From Phlebiopsis flavidoalba (taxonomy: Eukaryota > Basidiomycota > Agaricomycetes > Polyporales > Phanerochaetaceae): a stretch of 64,000 nt of DNA. Every line of letters begins with the position of its first letter. Positions within the stretch are counted from its first letter, which is position 1. The notes below the pieces were generated by a model. It searched no databases, had not been told where the DNA came from, and saw nothing but the letters and a program-made list of their open reading frames with translations. This document shows, one piece after another, positions 1 through 11,977 of this stretch. A program made the position numbers and the translations under genes. The stretch is taken from NCBI GenBank assembly GCA_035772785.1, contig JAOCPU010000011.1, positions 1 through 64,000 on the forward strand. The letters are read 5' to 3'.

Positions 1-2080
1 CAGTACTTGATGATTTCGGCTTCATTGCTCGTGTTACACGGGGTAAGGGCGGTAGAGGGTTCAACCAGAACATTCCGCGGTTGAGGTTGCCCACGGCCAA
101 AAATGATCGCACCAATGTAAGGCGAACGGGCCGGATACAATGTGATTCTCCTGCTCCAGAGGTACGATTGTTCTCTCCTAAAGACGGCGTTTCGACATTT
201 GAACAATGGCGGGGAACGGAAAGAAAGTGGATGAGTTCCCTCACTACCGAACTAAGAACTATGACGTCGTCCTGTCGGCCAGTTCTGGAGGGATATTGAA
301 GGTACCGCGATACGCGGATTTGGAGCTATTGTGAACGTACAGTTTCCAAAGACCGTTTTTTGTGGGGATGTGGAAAGCCAAAGATCAGATGTGGCAAAGC
401 CCTTCGCATCTGGAAGGTTTTCTATTGAGGGCTGATGCGTTTCGCAGGTCTTGTCTTTCGATCAACCATGGCATGAAGGGAAGGAGAGTCTCAACAACAA
501 CGCGACAAACGCAGGAGCTGCAGCTCGTAGTTCCGTCCCCTTGGGGAATCCAACGTGGTCGCATTGTATCACTAATCCCCATCCATTCCCAGTCCCATTT
601 AGTCCAGACCGGCGCATCCGACGGTGGCGACCCGTCATTCAGAAATATCTTTCTGGGGGCGCTACACTCGGTAAGACCGTATACGCTTTGAAGTTTGACG
701 CCGCCTTCTACCAGTCTGTTGCCACTGGCAGTCGAAAGCGGACCACCTCCGACTAGCTTTAAGCTTGTAAGTTTCACTGTCTGGAACAATGAATGAGATG
801 GTCCTCACGCAAAGCTTCAAGGACGAGAGGTAATCAATGGTATTCGCATCCTGCGCCCACATCTGAGACTCGTGGTCAGCGTCGCGACTTTATCAAAACG
901 TAAGTGTATGACGTGCCTCCTCGCAATTGACGGTACGATCACCATTCCATTGCATCCTGTAACTTGACTTGCTTTCAGGATATTATCATGAGTTTGGGAC
1001 GACGGGCGCTCGGGGCTCTTGAGGATTATGGGATACTCCGATTGGCAGACCAAGTCATGAGGGGAGCGTGGAATTGTATGAAAAAAAATCCCCATGGTAT
1101 GAAATGTAGGAAGGGCCATGGCAGCCCATTGAACATTTCATCTGGGCGACCACTCCTCGGACAAGTATCTAAATTGGTAACAGTGGTTGATTGACGCAGG
1201 GCAAGTTGGAGGAAGAGGAATGGGGCTTACAGCACAAGTGGCCCAAGGATTGGAGCATCATCTTGGTTGCGAGTCTTGAGAACCGGGGTTTTGGTCACAA
1301 CCGGTCGGGAGCCGGACGAATGAAGCCTAATTCATTTTCACGACCGTTTACACCCGGATCGTAGGGCTGGTGGCCGTAGGAAAGGATAGGAGGGGCGTAA
1401 AGCTAGCCCCGATGACTGACGTGGGAGCTGCAAGGTGTGGGGGATAAAAATGTCGTGAAGGGATATCCGCAATAGGCTCCCAAGCCAATCGCATAGTCTT
1501 CTCGGGCACGAAGTAGTTCATAAACCGCATCCCCAATCGTTGAATTAAGGCTCTGTGTGAAACAACCAGACGGGCGGCTGGTTTGTCTTTTCCATGAGAT
1601 TTGCTACAGCCTCTGGTGAGTTTCCTAGGGGATACTGGGTAGAGAGCTTCGGAAGATCTCCGTCAGATGTCCTTTACGGGGGTAAAAGCACCGCCACGGG
1701 GGGGGGGGGCATAACGCACCACTAAATTCCGCTCCGTATCAGCCCCGCTAAGAAGTGCGGCAAGATATACGAACGGAATCGCAGTGATTAAGGCAAAGTA
1801 ACCACTTCGCCATCATCCCCCTGCCTGTGCGGTTCGAAAGGCGTGTGCGATCCCTGTGCGGGTCGCCTGAGAAAACTGAGAGGAAGGGTGTATTGATCGA
1901 TCTTCGCCCTAAAAAAATGGGGGGGGGAAAAAAAATCATTCGGCGACAGGAAAGTACGCCAAGGAAATCCGCGTTGGTACTTATGCATGGTAATGATCGA
2001 CGAAACCTGGAACGACGGATAGTGAGGTCCGTCCGAGGTGGGGTTGGTGTGTGTCCTCGCTGCGTCATGCTTTTGAATGC
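1..2080 (-). pseudogene. Adenylate-forming reductase (NRPS-like), adenylation domain, copy A, decayed and cut by window edge
   Basis: Fragments in several minus-strand frames match, in order, the adenylation domain of fungal adenylate-forming reductases, enzymes that activate a carboxylic or amino acid with ATP, load it on a carrier domain and reduce it. From about 2,080 downwards come a GDDGEV-like N-terminal stretch (near 1,800), a TGCNGMV..PS segment (near 950), an SSLKL segment (near 815), a YGLTE motif (near 670), and the HPTK..GLW/GR region (near 350-420); the window starts inside the C-terminal subdomain. At the nucleotide level it is clearly similar to copy B at an offset of about 9.2-9.3 kb. 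The phosphate-binding A3 core, readable in copy B as SSGSTGMPKP, is not readable here: only a PKP remnant remains near 1,270. Besides frame breaks there is a G12 run. I infer a non-functional duplicate; its carrier and reductase parts would lie left of the window. Confidence 0.75.
1698..1709. repeat. G12 homopolymer
   Basis: Twelve consecutive G inside copy A. A mixed A7-T-G9-A9 tract follows at 1,912-1,936. Such runs inside coding sequence fit homopolymer length error or pseudogene drift. Confidence 0.9.
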
Positions 2081-2770
2081 GGCTTGGCCAAAACAACCAG
2101 CATGCGCGCGTCTTTATACAGTTTTCCTGGAAAAGCTTGAGTATATTGAGGTGGCTGTATACCTTTGGGCTTGACTATTTGGGTTGAATGAAACTGGACC
2201 TGAGAAATTTGGATACGATGCTTGCGGGGATTGATGCCAGGTCTTTTTAGTCGCTCGGCGAGGAGCCTCCCAGGGGCAGTAGCGTTGTCTTATAAGAGTC
2301 TACTTTTTTTGCTTTCAATCGCTCAGGCGTGTTCAGGTTGGGTCTTATCGCGTGACGCATCCAGTGTTAATTCGGATTGGATCCTCCTAGAACAAGCCTG
2401 ATATCGACGTTGACAGACAACGCATGTCCCGACGTCCAGAAAAGGTCAGCAATGCTAAACGCGAAAACTCCGAGCAAGAAGGGCCATAGCAGGCACATCA
2501 GACCCCGGGGGGAGGGACGCTCAAGCTCTAGGCTTGCCGCATCTGGTTTCCGCTTATAGCGAGAACGACCTAGAGAAGTATCTCGCAGTGAGTGAGCGAT
2601 TGTTATATACGTATCACAGAGCTTGACCTTCTCACCTCTAGATGAACCGGTTTGAACGTGAACGTGACCGTGACTCGGAACGACTCCGAGTCAAGGGTTT
2701 AATAATGCTTGAAATTCTGAGGATAGGCTAAGGTTTAGCATTAGCCTCTTTACGTGGTAATTCTTCTTGT
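2081..2770. other. No gene recognised; short hairpin with CGG-N7-CCG
   Basis: I see no coherent coding signal here. At 2,672-2,692 lies a perfect 8-bp inverted repeat, GACTCGGA / TCCGAGTC with a 5-base loop. It contains CGG (2,676-2,678), seven bases, then CCG (2,686-2,688), the general layout of a Zn2Cys6 binding site. A related CTCCGAGTC sequence recurs upstream of copy B near 11,409. Confidence 0.4.
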
Positions 2771-3650
2771 CTAAGGCGCAGAGGCACCGCCCCACGTGAA
2801 GCCAAGCTCCTCCCACCGGCCTTCTGCTTTGATTAGCTTTTCCCGTGCGGGAGCAGCAGAGGTTGCCCACTGCAACGTAGCAAGACGATACCGCGTCCGA
2901 GGAGAGTCCAGCGGGGCTTCAGTGGAGATGCGCCACGAATTCGAATTTTGTGTCCTTATGTAAGCTAGGTTCGAAACCTTGCGCCTCGGCGCACGCAACG
3001 TGACCAATCGCGTCCCCATCGTGTCTCCATCGATACACCCACGCATTGCGCTTCGTTCTCCAGGCTACGTACGGCATCGCACAGCGGAGCAGTCGAGCGA
3101 GCTACCCGCCCCCCTCCCATCGGCACCCCCGCGCGAAGGACGCCGACTCAATGGACGACCACCAGGGACATCGCCCCGGGCGTCATGCGCCGGCCGCTGG
3201 GGCTGCGCCCTGCCGCCCTCGCACAGGCAGCCCGGACTCAATGCCGCGCACGGTCATGGGGGCGTCCGCCCTCGCGTCGGGTCTGCTCTGACGCGTCTCG
3301 CGGGTCGCGCGCGGTGCCGACGACGAGCGGCCAGCGCGTCGCTACCCCACCGCGTGCGCCGCGCGCTTCTGCGTTTTCCCGCGGCCGCTGCACGCTTGCG
3401 CGCACAGCTGACGCCTTTGCTCGCACCTAGGTCGTGCTGGCCGTCCGACAGCCTGCCTGGAGGGGGCACACCCCGACCCTTGGTTGGCTACCGCGCGGGC
3501 GTCTGTGTGCGCCGACCCGCGAAGCCACCGCGGAATGTCCGAGGGCGCTCTCAGCGACTCTAAAAGGCCTGAACCCGCGCACCCACGCTTCTCGTCATCC
3601 TGTTCCATCGTTTTGCCTTGTTCCGAACCGCCCCTCGCGTTTTTTGATGG
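2771..3650. other. GC-rich island with open frames on both strands, unassigned
   Basis: From about 2,980 to 3,650 the base composition becomes strongly GC-rich compared with both flanks, and both strands stay open in several frames, as expected from composition alone. At 2,771-3,046 on the minus strand a frame ends in EGRWEELGFTWGGA followed by Ala-Pro and a stop, which resembles a natural protein C-terminus, so a minus-strand gene running from about 3,650 to 2,771 is possible. I do not recognise a family. The abrupt AT-rich flank beyond 3,930 supports a mosaic origin. Confidence 0.3.
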
Positions 3651-4271
3651 CACTCGTAAAACTTACATTGCTCAGGCAGCCACCGCGGTGGGATCTGACA
3701 AGGGGCCATTTCGCATGCCGCATGTCGGGTGACGACGTGTGGGGGTTGGTGTGTCAAGGAAGACAACTCTCGATGGGGGTATTTCTCCGTTTCGGACTGT
3801 TCATTGTCGAGACATATGAAACTAGCACGTACATGCGATTTCGAAACAACCATTGTGGGGAAGATGACAAATTAGGTCACTCGACCAGTGAGCATGACAA
3901 GAACCCGGCACCATCAACTCTGACATAGCGGATCCTCCGAGGATAGCATATCTATTAGTTTATCCGAGCATTTTCCCCAAAATATTTAAAAACTAGAAAC
4001 CAAATAGCAGTCGAATAGCAGTACATTAATATAGTACGGTGTAGCACTGTTAGGCCAGGTCAATTTTAGCACTAATTAAGACGACCCGTGTTTTCCCAAG
4101 ATGTCTTCAGTCTACGTCGAATCTAGGACACGTCACGGTTTGTAAAAGGCGTCAGACAGGGTGTCATGAAAAAGACTCGTGGGTAGCGTAGAGATCGAGC
4201 GTGTCGATTCTAGACAGAATTCTCTGCGTCTGCGTCAACATCCTTTCTTACGTGGCGTGGCGATAACCCTA
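3651..4271. other. Intergenic, turning AT-rich; nothing recognised
   Basis: No coding or RNA feature seen. Composition shifts from GC-rich to AT-rich at about 3,930. Confidence 0.5.
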
Positions 4272-6116
4272 TTAACCTATTTTGTTTTGAGCGGGATAGT
4301 TGGAGTTACACTGTGCGTGATGTTTATCAGCCAGAATCGTTCTCCCAAGACTATTACCTACCGGATTTTTGCCATTCTTTTGCTCGTTTGTAGGGTGGCA
4401 GACGTGAGAGATGGATAGACAAAGGCTGAATATTGTAGGTGCGGCGCATTGTGTCGCGAGAATTGAGGAGAGCGAGGACGCGAATTTAAGCATCACTGTC
4501 TTTGAGGTCAGTCTTCCTTCATGGTGAAGGCGCCACAAAAAACCAATAGAAATTGAGAACTGACTTTTTGGTAGAACCATTGCGAACGCAATGTATACAA
4601 GATTGTGGGGCATTGCGGGGCCAACTAAGCTTCGTGTCAATACGCGAGCAAAAACGGTGATGCATCGTGTACTTGCCGTAATGACAGACCCGACTGCAAT
4701 AGAGCTACAATCCACGACCACGTCAAAATTGTGTCGCTGGTAAAGCCTCGTAGCGAAGAGACTACCTAGTTAAAGCACAAGTGCTAACACTGTACAGAAT
4801 CAACACGCGAATCAATGAATCGAGTCCCCTAGCGTTCAGTGATTAGCTGTAATCGCCACGAAGACGAGCCTGGCAATTTACCTTCGAATTCCAGTACGAC
4901 GCTTGATCAACATAGTGCAGAGAATTATCGCAATCACGCAGTCCGTCACTGCAAGTGTACTGAAGGTCATGTACCATAGCCACTAGAGATTTGTATGAGC
5001 TGGTATTGTTGTGCAAATGAATGATCCTGACCGCATAGTTTTTGGGTTTTATACTCGACATATGTTGGTGTTTCCAATCTGCAGATAACGTTGTTATTGC
5101 TTTCTAGCATCGAATTATGTTTCGAAAGACGTACGATAGTATGGTGATAGCTATTTCGAGTTGTTAACTGTATTTAGAAAGAGGTTCCTTGTTGAGAAGA
5201 AGACTGACCAAATGCGCCGGCTGAAGGTTATATGTGAAGAAGACTCTGGATCCTTTTAAAAAAGAGCATAGTGCTTACCTGAGGCAATAAGTGTTGGAGC
5301 TATCTACCAGATAGTAAAGGTTACGTGATGCAATCTACGATGACAGATACTTCTCACTATAAAGATCAAAAACCACTTTTGTTTTTTTTCCACTGACTGC
5401 CTGAGGTTAGTCGACTTGAAACCTTAGTCAAGAAGTATGCCCCAACTCCAGACTCACGCTTCCAAATTCTGTACGCAAACCAATCTTTGGTTACTTAATG
5501 AGCATAAATCTGGGTGAAGAGTACACCAGAGCGTACATAGTGACTATAACTTCATTGACGTCCTAGTGTTGGCAACTAAGCAGCGTCATAGAGGCAGAAC
5601 TGTGATGTTAAATCCTACCCGCAGACTACATCAACGGCAAAGCTCCTTGAACAGTTGGTGACGCATATATCAGTTTCAGAATTAGTAAAGATTAAACGCT
5701 CTACGAGTATAGCTGACCAAGTCACATGTTCCGAGAGCTGCAGGATTCATAAAGTTAATGACCGTGTAGTTGTAAACACTATGCGAAGCGAATATGAGAT
5801 GTAGAGCGTCAATAAAACCTTTGCGGCCATGAGTAGAATATTGACAATCATCGATAGACCCACGAACCAGACAAATAGCATCTGTGAAGTATTTTCAGTT
5901 GTCTCTTTTGGTATAGGCTAATACATTGAACTGAATACCGTATATTTCATAAGATGACTGTCTTGCTGGGCTGTGCTGATGGTAAATTATACATTTGTAC
6001 AACTTTGTTACGCCAAAGAGGCTAAGCCCAAAGTATATTAAATTCCTGAGAAGAGAAGTAGTCCACTCGGAGCTTACATTGCCATGAGCGTGAATCCTAT
6101 AATGCGATTCAATCAC
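4272..6116 (-). pseudogene. DUF6534-like multi-pass membrane protein, broken
   Basis: The minus-strand segment at about 4,530-4,640 reads MPHNLVYIAFAMVLPK, the conserved penultimate membrane-segment signature of basidiomycete DUF6534 proteins (seven-helix-like membrane proteins of unknown function). The hydrophobic stretch before it (around 4,640-4,720) fits the preceding helix. Farther upstream, around 5,930-6,060, the same strand encodes a hydrophobic stretch containing YFGLSLFGVTKLYK, plausibly the first or second helix. The interval from 4,860 to 5,900 is AT-rich and contains many stops. Full-length family members have about 300-350 residues, but I can support only the two ends. It could be a dead gene or one with several introns and sequence errors. 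The start and the linkage between the two parts are uncertain. Confidence 0.5.
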
Positions 6117-7529
6117 ATCAATGATATCTAGTACTTAATACTTAGAGTATTGCGCTCACCAATAACTAAAGCACCCAGTGTGCTATCCAGATGTAGTTCA
6201 GCCGAAGGAGACATCGCACAGGTGTGAGATAGAGCAGGGGTGAAATACCTCAAGGTGCTTGAAGGCTTAGAGCGTTAACGGCCTATATATGTGTCGGGTG
6301 TTGGATATCATTCAGTGCATGTGCAACCTTGATCAAATCGAGGAATCTTGTCAACTTATGTCCGAGCGCATCGTCATCAAAACAGCCATAAGCTATTGGT
6401 ATATTGATTTTCTTTACATTATCAGGCATAGCCGGTATAAAAGCAAAAAGTGGCATCTGAGTGATGCGCATTATTTCCAAAGAAGTCGTTTAGATATCAT
6501 ATGAATCTGAAAGATTCATGTCATAGGTATGATAGATGTTATAATATGCGCTTAGAAGTCTGATCAAGCTGACGGTAATGCAGCATCTACTTATTCATCA
6601 AGAGTCTAGAAGCCATGCAACGCCTTGTGTGGCGCCGGTCGCCTTGGTGCAAAGTTAGAGCATGGTCTGAGATGCATTGCGTGGACCACTGCATAAAAAA
6701 GGAAGCCCACTGTACCAGTCGAAATTGAAGTTTATTTCGATAGCAGTTTGGCAACTGCTCTGGGCCGCCGAAACGACCCAAATCTCTGACTCAGGTTCGA
6801 GCCTCGCACAGACATCCTTCCTACGCCTCGCGAGTCGCGTTCGACCGCCACGGCTAGGATGTACTAAGCACTTTAGCGGATCTTTTGTGTATGGTATCAA
6901 GTTAGTCGTTGTCAAATTTATCAAATGCGTTGTCCCCGCCCTCTCTCGTCTCCGAGATTCACGTTACGGCTATGTAAAAAAATCAACTGAGTCCTCAGGA
7001 TTACTATGTTCATCTCTGCAACGCAGCTGGACAGACCGCGCATTGCTTCCTTCTGCCGTTCCCGGGAGTTCGATCATGTTCTCAACGTGAAGCAATGAAC
7101 CCCTTCGACGCCAATAGTCTAGCCATTGATGAACGTGAAGGCTGCTAAGTGGTTCCAAGGAACGCATCGTGCTGCTCAACCGCAACAGCTCGTTTTTGTC
7201 GAATTTGATGTCCAGCTCCGTTTGCCGATCCTCCTATTAATATGGAAGAATGTTGAGCAATTGTTGTAGAGGCCGGCTAGCACGACGAACGCCAAATAGT
7301 TAGAAGTTTACCAGAGAGACCAGAGAATGGCAACACTGACGGGCTTCTCAGGATCGCAGGAGTCGGGGTCACGACTTGCATCTTCTAGCTTTGCAAGCCA
7401 CGTCTTATAGGAAAACAAGCGTAATCTGACACGTCCCCAAGACATTCCTGACTTCCTGAATTATCGTCGACCAAGACACCGGACGCGGGTGTACAATGTT
7501 CACAACCGAGGAAACAGGCGAGTCGGGAC
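6117..7529. other. Unassigned stretch with weak minus-strand coding signal
   Basis: AT-rich to about 6,580. From 6,590 to 7,190 the minus strand has overlapping open frames, one reading RSLEPLSSLHVHQWLDYW, but no domain I can name. No RNA gene or repeat was recognised. Confidence 0.3.
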
Positions 7530-8030
7530 TTGTCATCAAATCGAGTTAGTACCGTACTTGCCACCGCGTCTATTGGCGTTCAGTCCAGTTCATTAAGTTT
7601 AGTGCATGGCCATCAGCATAAATCTCCGCTTTTGGGAAGGCAGTACCCACCCATTGTATATCGGGCAGGCAGACCCAGGGTGATGCTGGACTTTGACGAG
7701 AATGGGGACCCAGTCGCACTGGTGTTCCATGCCCGGTCACGCCTCTCGACCCGCAGATTTGGGCCTATACGCAGAGATGTGCCACGGAAAGACCATATTT
7801 TGTTGCACTTTCGATGAGCTAAGACAAAGTTTTCTCAGTATAAAATCTGGATATTCTGGAGAAAATACGCGCCATTCCTGCGATGTATCTTCGACGACAA
7901 CGCATATCCACCTGTCTTGCTGTGAGGCATGAGAGTTGAAATAGTCTGCTTCTGGGATAGGATCCGGAGTGGAGTAGGGTCGGAGCCTTGGGCAACGCCT
8001 GATGAGGACCCCCGTGAACAGCAACCATGC
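7530..8030 (+). pseudogene. Fragment with RPRVMLDFDENGDPVAL motif, possibly carbohydrate-active enzyme-like
   Basis: A plus-strand frame around 7,640-7,720 contains YRAGRPRVMLDFDENGDPVA. The 'ERP-x-hhFD-x-x-G-x-P-x-x-h' type of motif occurs near the end of several secreted fungal hydrolase-like proteins (a five-bladed propeller type is one option), but this is only a pattern resemblance. The next frame continues for about 60 codons with cysteines near its end. No upstream domain or signal peptide was found, so I treat it as a remnant. Confidence 0.25.
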
Positions 8031-8473
8031 GGGCGAGTACTTTGATTCGAGACAGAAGTCGATGTGAAGTCTAACGGGTTAGCCGGCGATTTGCATCTTC
8101 GAATTGATGCCTAAAAGAGTGGTTGAAAGTTGACTTTCCACGCGCTGTTGTACGACGCGTGCGTCAGGTCAATTTCGGAGTATACCCCAGATAGTAGTTC
8201 AGATTTGGTGAAATTGTTTGTACCTTTTATGAAAACTGTGCGTAGCCTTGTAGAACGTATGTCACTGAATCTATTCCAAAAGAAGGAGCGTTGAGGTCGC
8301 CGGCTGTGGAGGGTAAAAACCCAGTACGTGAATCCGATGACGGAGGGCCATAGGTAGGCTGCGCGTTCTTCAAAACGCCAACTCCAGTCTCTCGCGACGG
8401 TGACAAACCCGCAAACGGAGCGATCTTAAAGCGTGTAGACCTTCGAGAACGTGATCTGATAGTAGAGCTGCAG
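8031..8473. other. Intergenic downstream of copy B; no reductase domain
   Basis: This is where the thioester-reductase domain of copy B should continue on the minus strand. I see no Rossmann or SDR motifs after position 8,474 and no other gene. Confidence 0.45.
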
Positions 8474-11200
8474 CTACGTGATGGATCCCAGATTCCCTGT
8501 CGATCCCGTGACGAGCACTATGAGAGCATCGCTCTGTGCTGGAGAGGGTGGTGAAGCACGGATGCTGAGACCGGCGGCGTATTTTTCGATGAGGTCCTGG
8601 ATACTCGCGATTGAATTGTCCGAAGCCGCATTATTCAAGGCAGGGTTCTTCGACCCAGAAAGAGAAATAGCTCCCGCCAGACGGTTAATCGTAGGATGCT
8701 CAAATATAAAGTTCTGTGAGATGTTTGTAGTCGATGTCTCCACCTCGGCATCTTTGCTAGACCGTAAAGCGCCAATAATGCGATTGCGTAGTATTGTTGC
8801 CGCTAAGACTTTTGCGTGTGTGAGCAAAGAGTGTTCGATTAACTTGCCGCACAATCACCTATCAAAGCGGCAGCGAAAAGATCAGCATCGCGGTGAGGGT
8901 GCCGTCCTATCGTCAGTAAGGGAGCGCTGTAAACATGCTCTGAGACCCAAATCTTCAAAGTTTTCCTGTCACAAGAGCAGGGTGGAAGTATCCCAGGCGA
9001 AGTAATGTTGTCCTCCAGCGTCTTGTAGCTGTTGATATTGACCGATTGTGTGAGAGTTTGTTCGACAATAGATGGATATGACATACAGTTGAGATATCTC
9101 GTCATGATATGAGGCCCAGGACCTGCTGTCGCATGACGGTCCCCTTGGCAGCGCGTGGTAGTGGCTTGGATGAATCGGCCACTATTATAGTCTCCTTGAA
9201 CAGCCTGGCAAATTGCCGGCCCAAGACGATTCGCTTGTTCGATGGTGGGCCTGTACATTGTGAGTCTCCATTGAGGGTATCAATCATCGATACTCGTGCG
9301 TACCATATTAGGTCTCGGTATTTGATAGCTTCCGCTTCGCTGCTTGTATTGCACGCAAAGGCAGCAGAAGGTTCAACAACGATCCCAGGTTGAGGTTGCC
9401 CACGACCAAACATGACCGCACCGGTGGCGAAGGGAGGGACTGGACACAATGTGATTTTCTTGAGCGAGAGGTACAATTTTCTCCCCTTGAATGATGAAGT
9501 CCTGTTAATAGTGAGATAGGAAAAGGCGGAAATTGGTACCTGAACAATGAGACAACGATGACATCGTCCTGCCGCCCGACGCTATGAAAGGGTTAGGACA
9601 GAATATTACTTGAATGCGTTCATCAGCTACAGTTTCCAAAGACCCTTTTTTGTAGGATGAGGAAGGAAAAGGTCTGACGTGGCAAACCCCTTCACATCTG
9701 GAAGGTTTTCTATCGCGGGCTGATGTGTCGTACATGTCTGTTCGTAATTGGTTATCAACATCATGCAGTCAAACCAGCCGAAGAACATACCAGCAGCTGC
9801 AACTCGTAAGTGCCGTCACCTTGAGGTATCCAGCGCTGGTCGCATCGCTTCTGTGATCTCTAACCATTCCCAGTCCCACTTATCCCATACCGACGGGTGA
9901 GATGGGAATGCTTCATCCACCCCGGTAGCCCTTACTCGGGCCGCCGCATTCAGTGAGACCGTATGCACTTTGTAGACGGACACCGTTCTCCACCAGTTTG
10001 TTGCCACTGGCGGTCGAAAGTGGGCCGCCACCGTATATCTGGCAAATTGTAAGAAATTGAACTGTCAAGGGGCAAAAAGGTCTCACGAGGAGTTTGAGAG
10101 ACGAGAGGTATTGCAAGATGGCAGGATCTTGAGCCCACGGCTGACTCCTCTGGTCAGTATGTCTCTATTCACACGTGACTGACAACGCACCTCAATGATC
10201 GACGGGACGGAAATCATTCCACTACAACCAGTCACCCGGGCCGTCTGTAGGATGTTTTCAGGGTTTGGTATGACCGGAGGCTGAGGCTCCCGGGGCGTGA
10301 ATAGCCCAACTGGTAGCCCGCCACACAACGGGAGCAAAGAGTTGGATAAAAAACGCCCATAGTGTGGAATGAGGGGAGGGCCATACCAGCCCACTGGATA
10401 CCCATCTCTATTGATCTTTGGTTTATATCTACTCCAACGATATAACCGAGTTAGTGTTATCATAAACCCAGTCTTGTGCATTGTGCTTACCAGAAGAGGC
10501 GCATTGAAGCATGATCTTATGAGTATGAGGAGCGGGTTTAGGCATGCCGGTAGAGCCTGAGGAATGGAGGATCATCGCGACTTCATCCGGATCGTAAGGC
10601 TTGCAGGAAGCGGGATATGGGGTTAACTTTGATTCAAAGGCGATTGTAGCAGAGGAAAGGTGCGGATAGATGTCATGAAGCGATGGCATAGGGTTGTACA
10701 TGAACGTCATAACCCTTGGCGAACAGAAGCTTGTACACCTTGTCCCCTATCGAAGCGAGGCTCTGCGAGACGACAAGACGGTGGCTCCCGGTTTTTTCCA
10801 TAAGATTTACGATAGCTTTCGGGTGAATTTCGTTCTTCATTCTTTTGGAGAGGTTGGTATAGAGGCTTCAAAAAGCTCAGTGATTATCCATCTGAGGAAT
10901 CAATGCTTGACGTACCACAAGATTTGCCCTCATGAGGCCGCAAACTGTGGTGATGTAGAGAACTGTGTCGCAATGAATGAGTAATGTGACCACTTCACCA
11001 TCGTCTCCTTGTCAAAATGGTCTGAATGTGTGGGCTACTCTGTGCGTCGCCTCAGAGAATTGGTTGAAGGTTATCTCATCTACTCGCTCCGAATCGTTTA
11101 GCGATGGGTACCGTGCCCAGGGAAGTTCAGGGTTATACTGTGCTTGGAAGTCGACAAAGCCTGGGGACCACTGTCAGCGAGCCGTCGTGAGGTGATCTTC
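8474..11200 (-). pseudogene. Adenylate-forming reductase (NRPS-like), copy B, truncated after start of reductase domain
   Basis: Reading the minus strand from 11,200: a segment with QGDDGEVVTL and ITTVCGLMRAN (near 10,940-11,000); SLASIGDKVYKLLFA (near 10,740); the A3 core ILHSSGSTGMPKP (near 10,560); WYGPPLIPHYGRF and VTGCSGM..PSI (10,380-10,200); SSLKLLVRPF and the A5 motif YGLTECGG (10,110-9,950); the ATP-binding 'VKGFATSDLF' region (near 9,700); MFGRGQPQPGI and KPLPRAAKGTVMRQQ (near 9,410 and 9,150); then a carrier-like segment ATILRNRIIGALR (near 8,790); and finally VTGSTGNLGS (near 8,490), the nucleotide-binding loop that opens the reductase domain. There the homology stops, so about 1 kb of reductase is missing. 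The carrier serine motif is not clearly readable (EHSLLTHAK in place of a DSLS-like motif). The adenylation core looks better preserved than in copy A. Confidence 0.8.
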
Positions 11201-11977
11201 GAGGGGACGCCATGTTGTGACGCACATTGCTATCCGAATGCTCAGTTTTTTTTATAGCGGTTCAAAGGGGGCCGATGCTAAGGTCCTCCGGGCAAGAAGC
11301 CAAGGGTCTGAATGGGCCATGAGCGTAAATTTGATGATGCTTCGCGCCGCATCGCGGACAATGTGGTGTCAATGGCTCAGGAGTCAGGCGTTCGAGCGGC
11401 TGGCACAGGACTCCGAGTCGCTGTTGTCTCATCTAGCCTCCCGGAGCACAGGTCCGGTACAGAGGACAGTAATTGGCCAGCCCCATTGCCTACTGAGCGT
11501 CCCAGCTGTCATGTAAGCAGTAATCGCATGGTCTTGCTTCAGTCCGAGTCGGAAGCTGAGGCACATGAACGTTTGACTCGGAGCCTCGGACTCAGTCTTG
11601 GAGGTTTGAGTTTCATTCTCCGACGATGGTCTGCTTCCATTGAGCTTTAAGCCTCCCGAAGAATGGGTAAGGATGGCGAAGTTGGCTCACCATTCCCATG
11701 AACTTCATAGTCAGGAGGTCAAATTCTGATTCACCCGAAGTAGGCCATCTGTGTCGTAGCGCCCGAAAAACTGATGGCGCTTCCCTTTTTTGGCGCGTCA
11801 ATACCCCAACACAGAAGTATCGCCACTGTGCCGGTGGGCCACTAGCACTTTGGGGCAAATTTCTGCAATGCCTCAATCACATAGCTATCAATGGCTAAAA
11901 AGTACATTTGGAGGACCCTATACTGCTATAAGTATTCCGTAATGCAGCCACAGTGGCGCAACAGTGGCGCACCCCAA
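11201..11977. other. Intergenic; cluster of (A)CTCCGAGTC / GACTCGGA words
   Basis: No gene recognised, although plus-strand frames are open for about 110 codons. Sequences CTCCGAGTC (near 11,409), TCCGAGTCGGA (near 11,543) and GACTCGGAGCCTCGGACTC (near 11,575) form overlapping inverted repeats upstream of copy B. Confidence 0.35.

Noticed and set aside
2960..2985. GGTTCGAAACC as a tRNA T-arm
   Set aside because: It does not give a 5-bp stem with a 7-nt loop, and no acceptor or anticodon arms fit on either strand.
2979..3563. A 194-codon plus-strand open frame as a gene
   Set aside because: All six frames are unusually open in this GC-rich patch; the protein is Arg/Pro/Ala-rich without any motif.
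6780..6830. GGTTCGAGCC as a tRNA T-arm
   Set aside because: Stem pairing fails beyond three bases, and no cloverleaf can be drawn.
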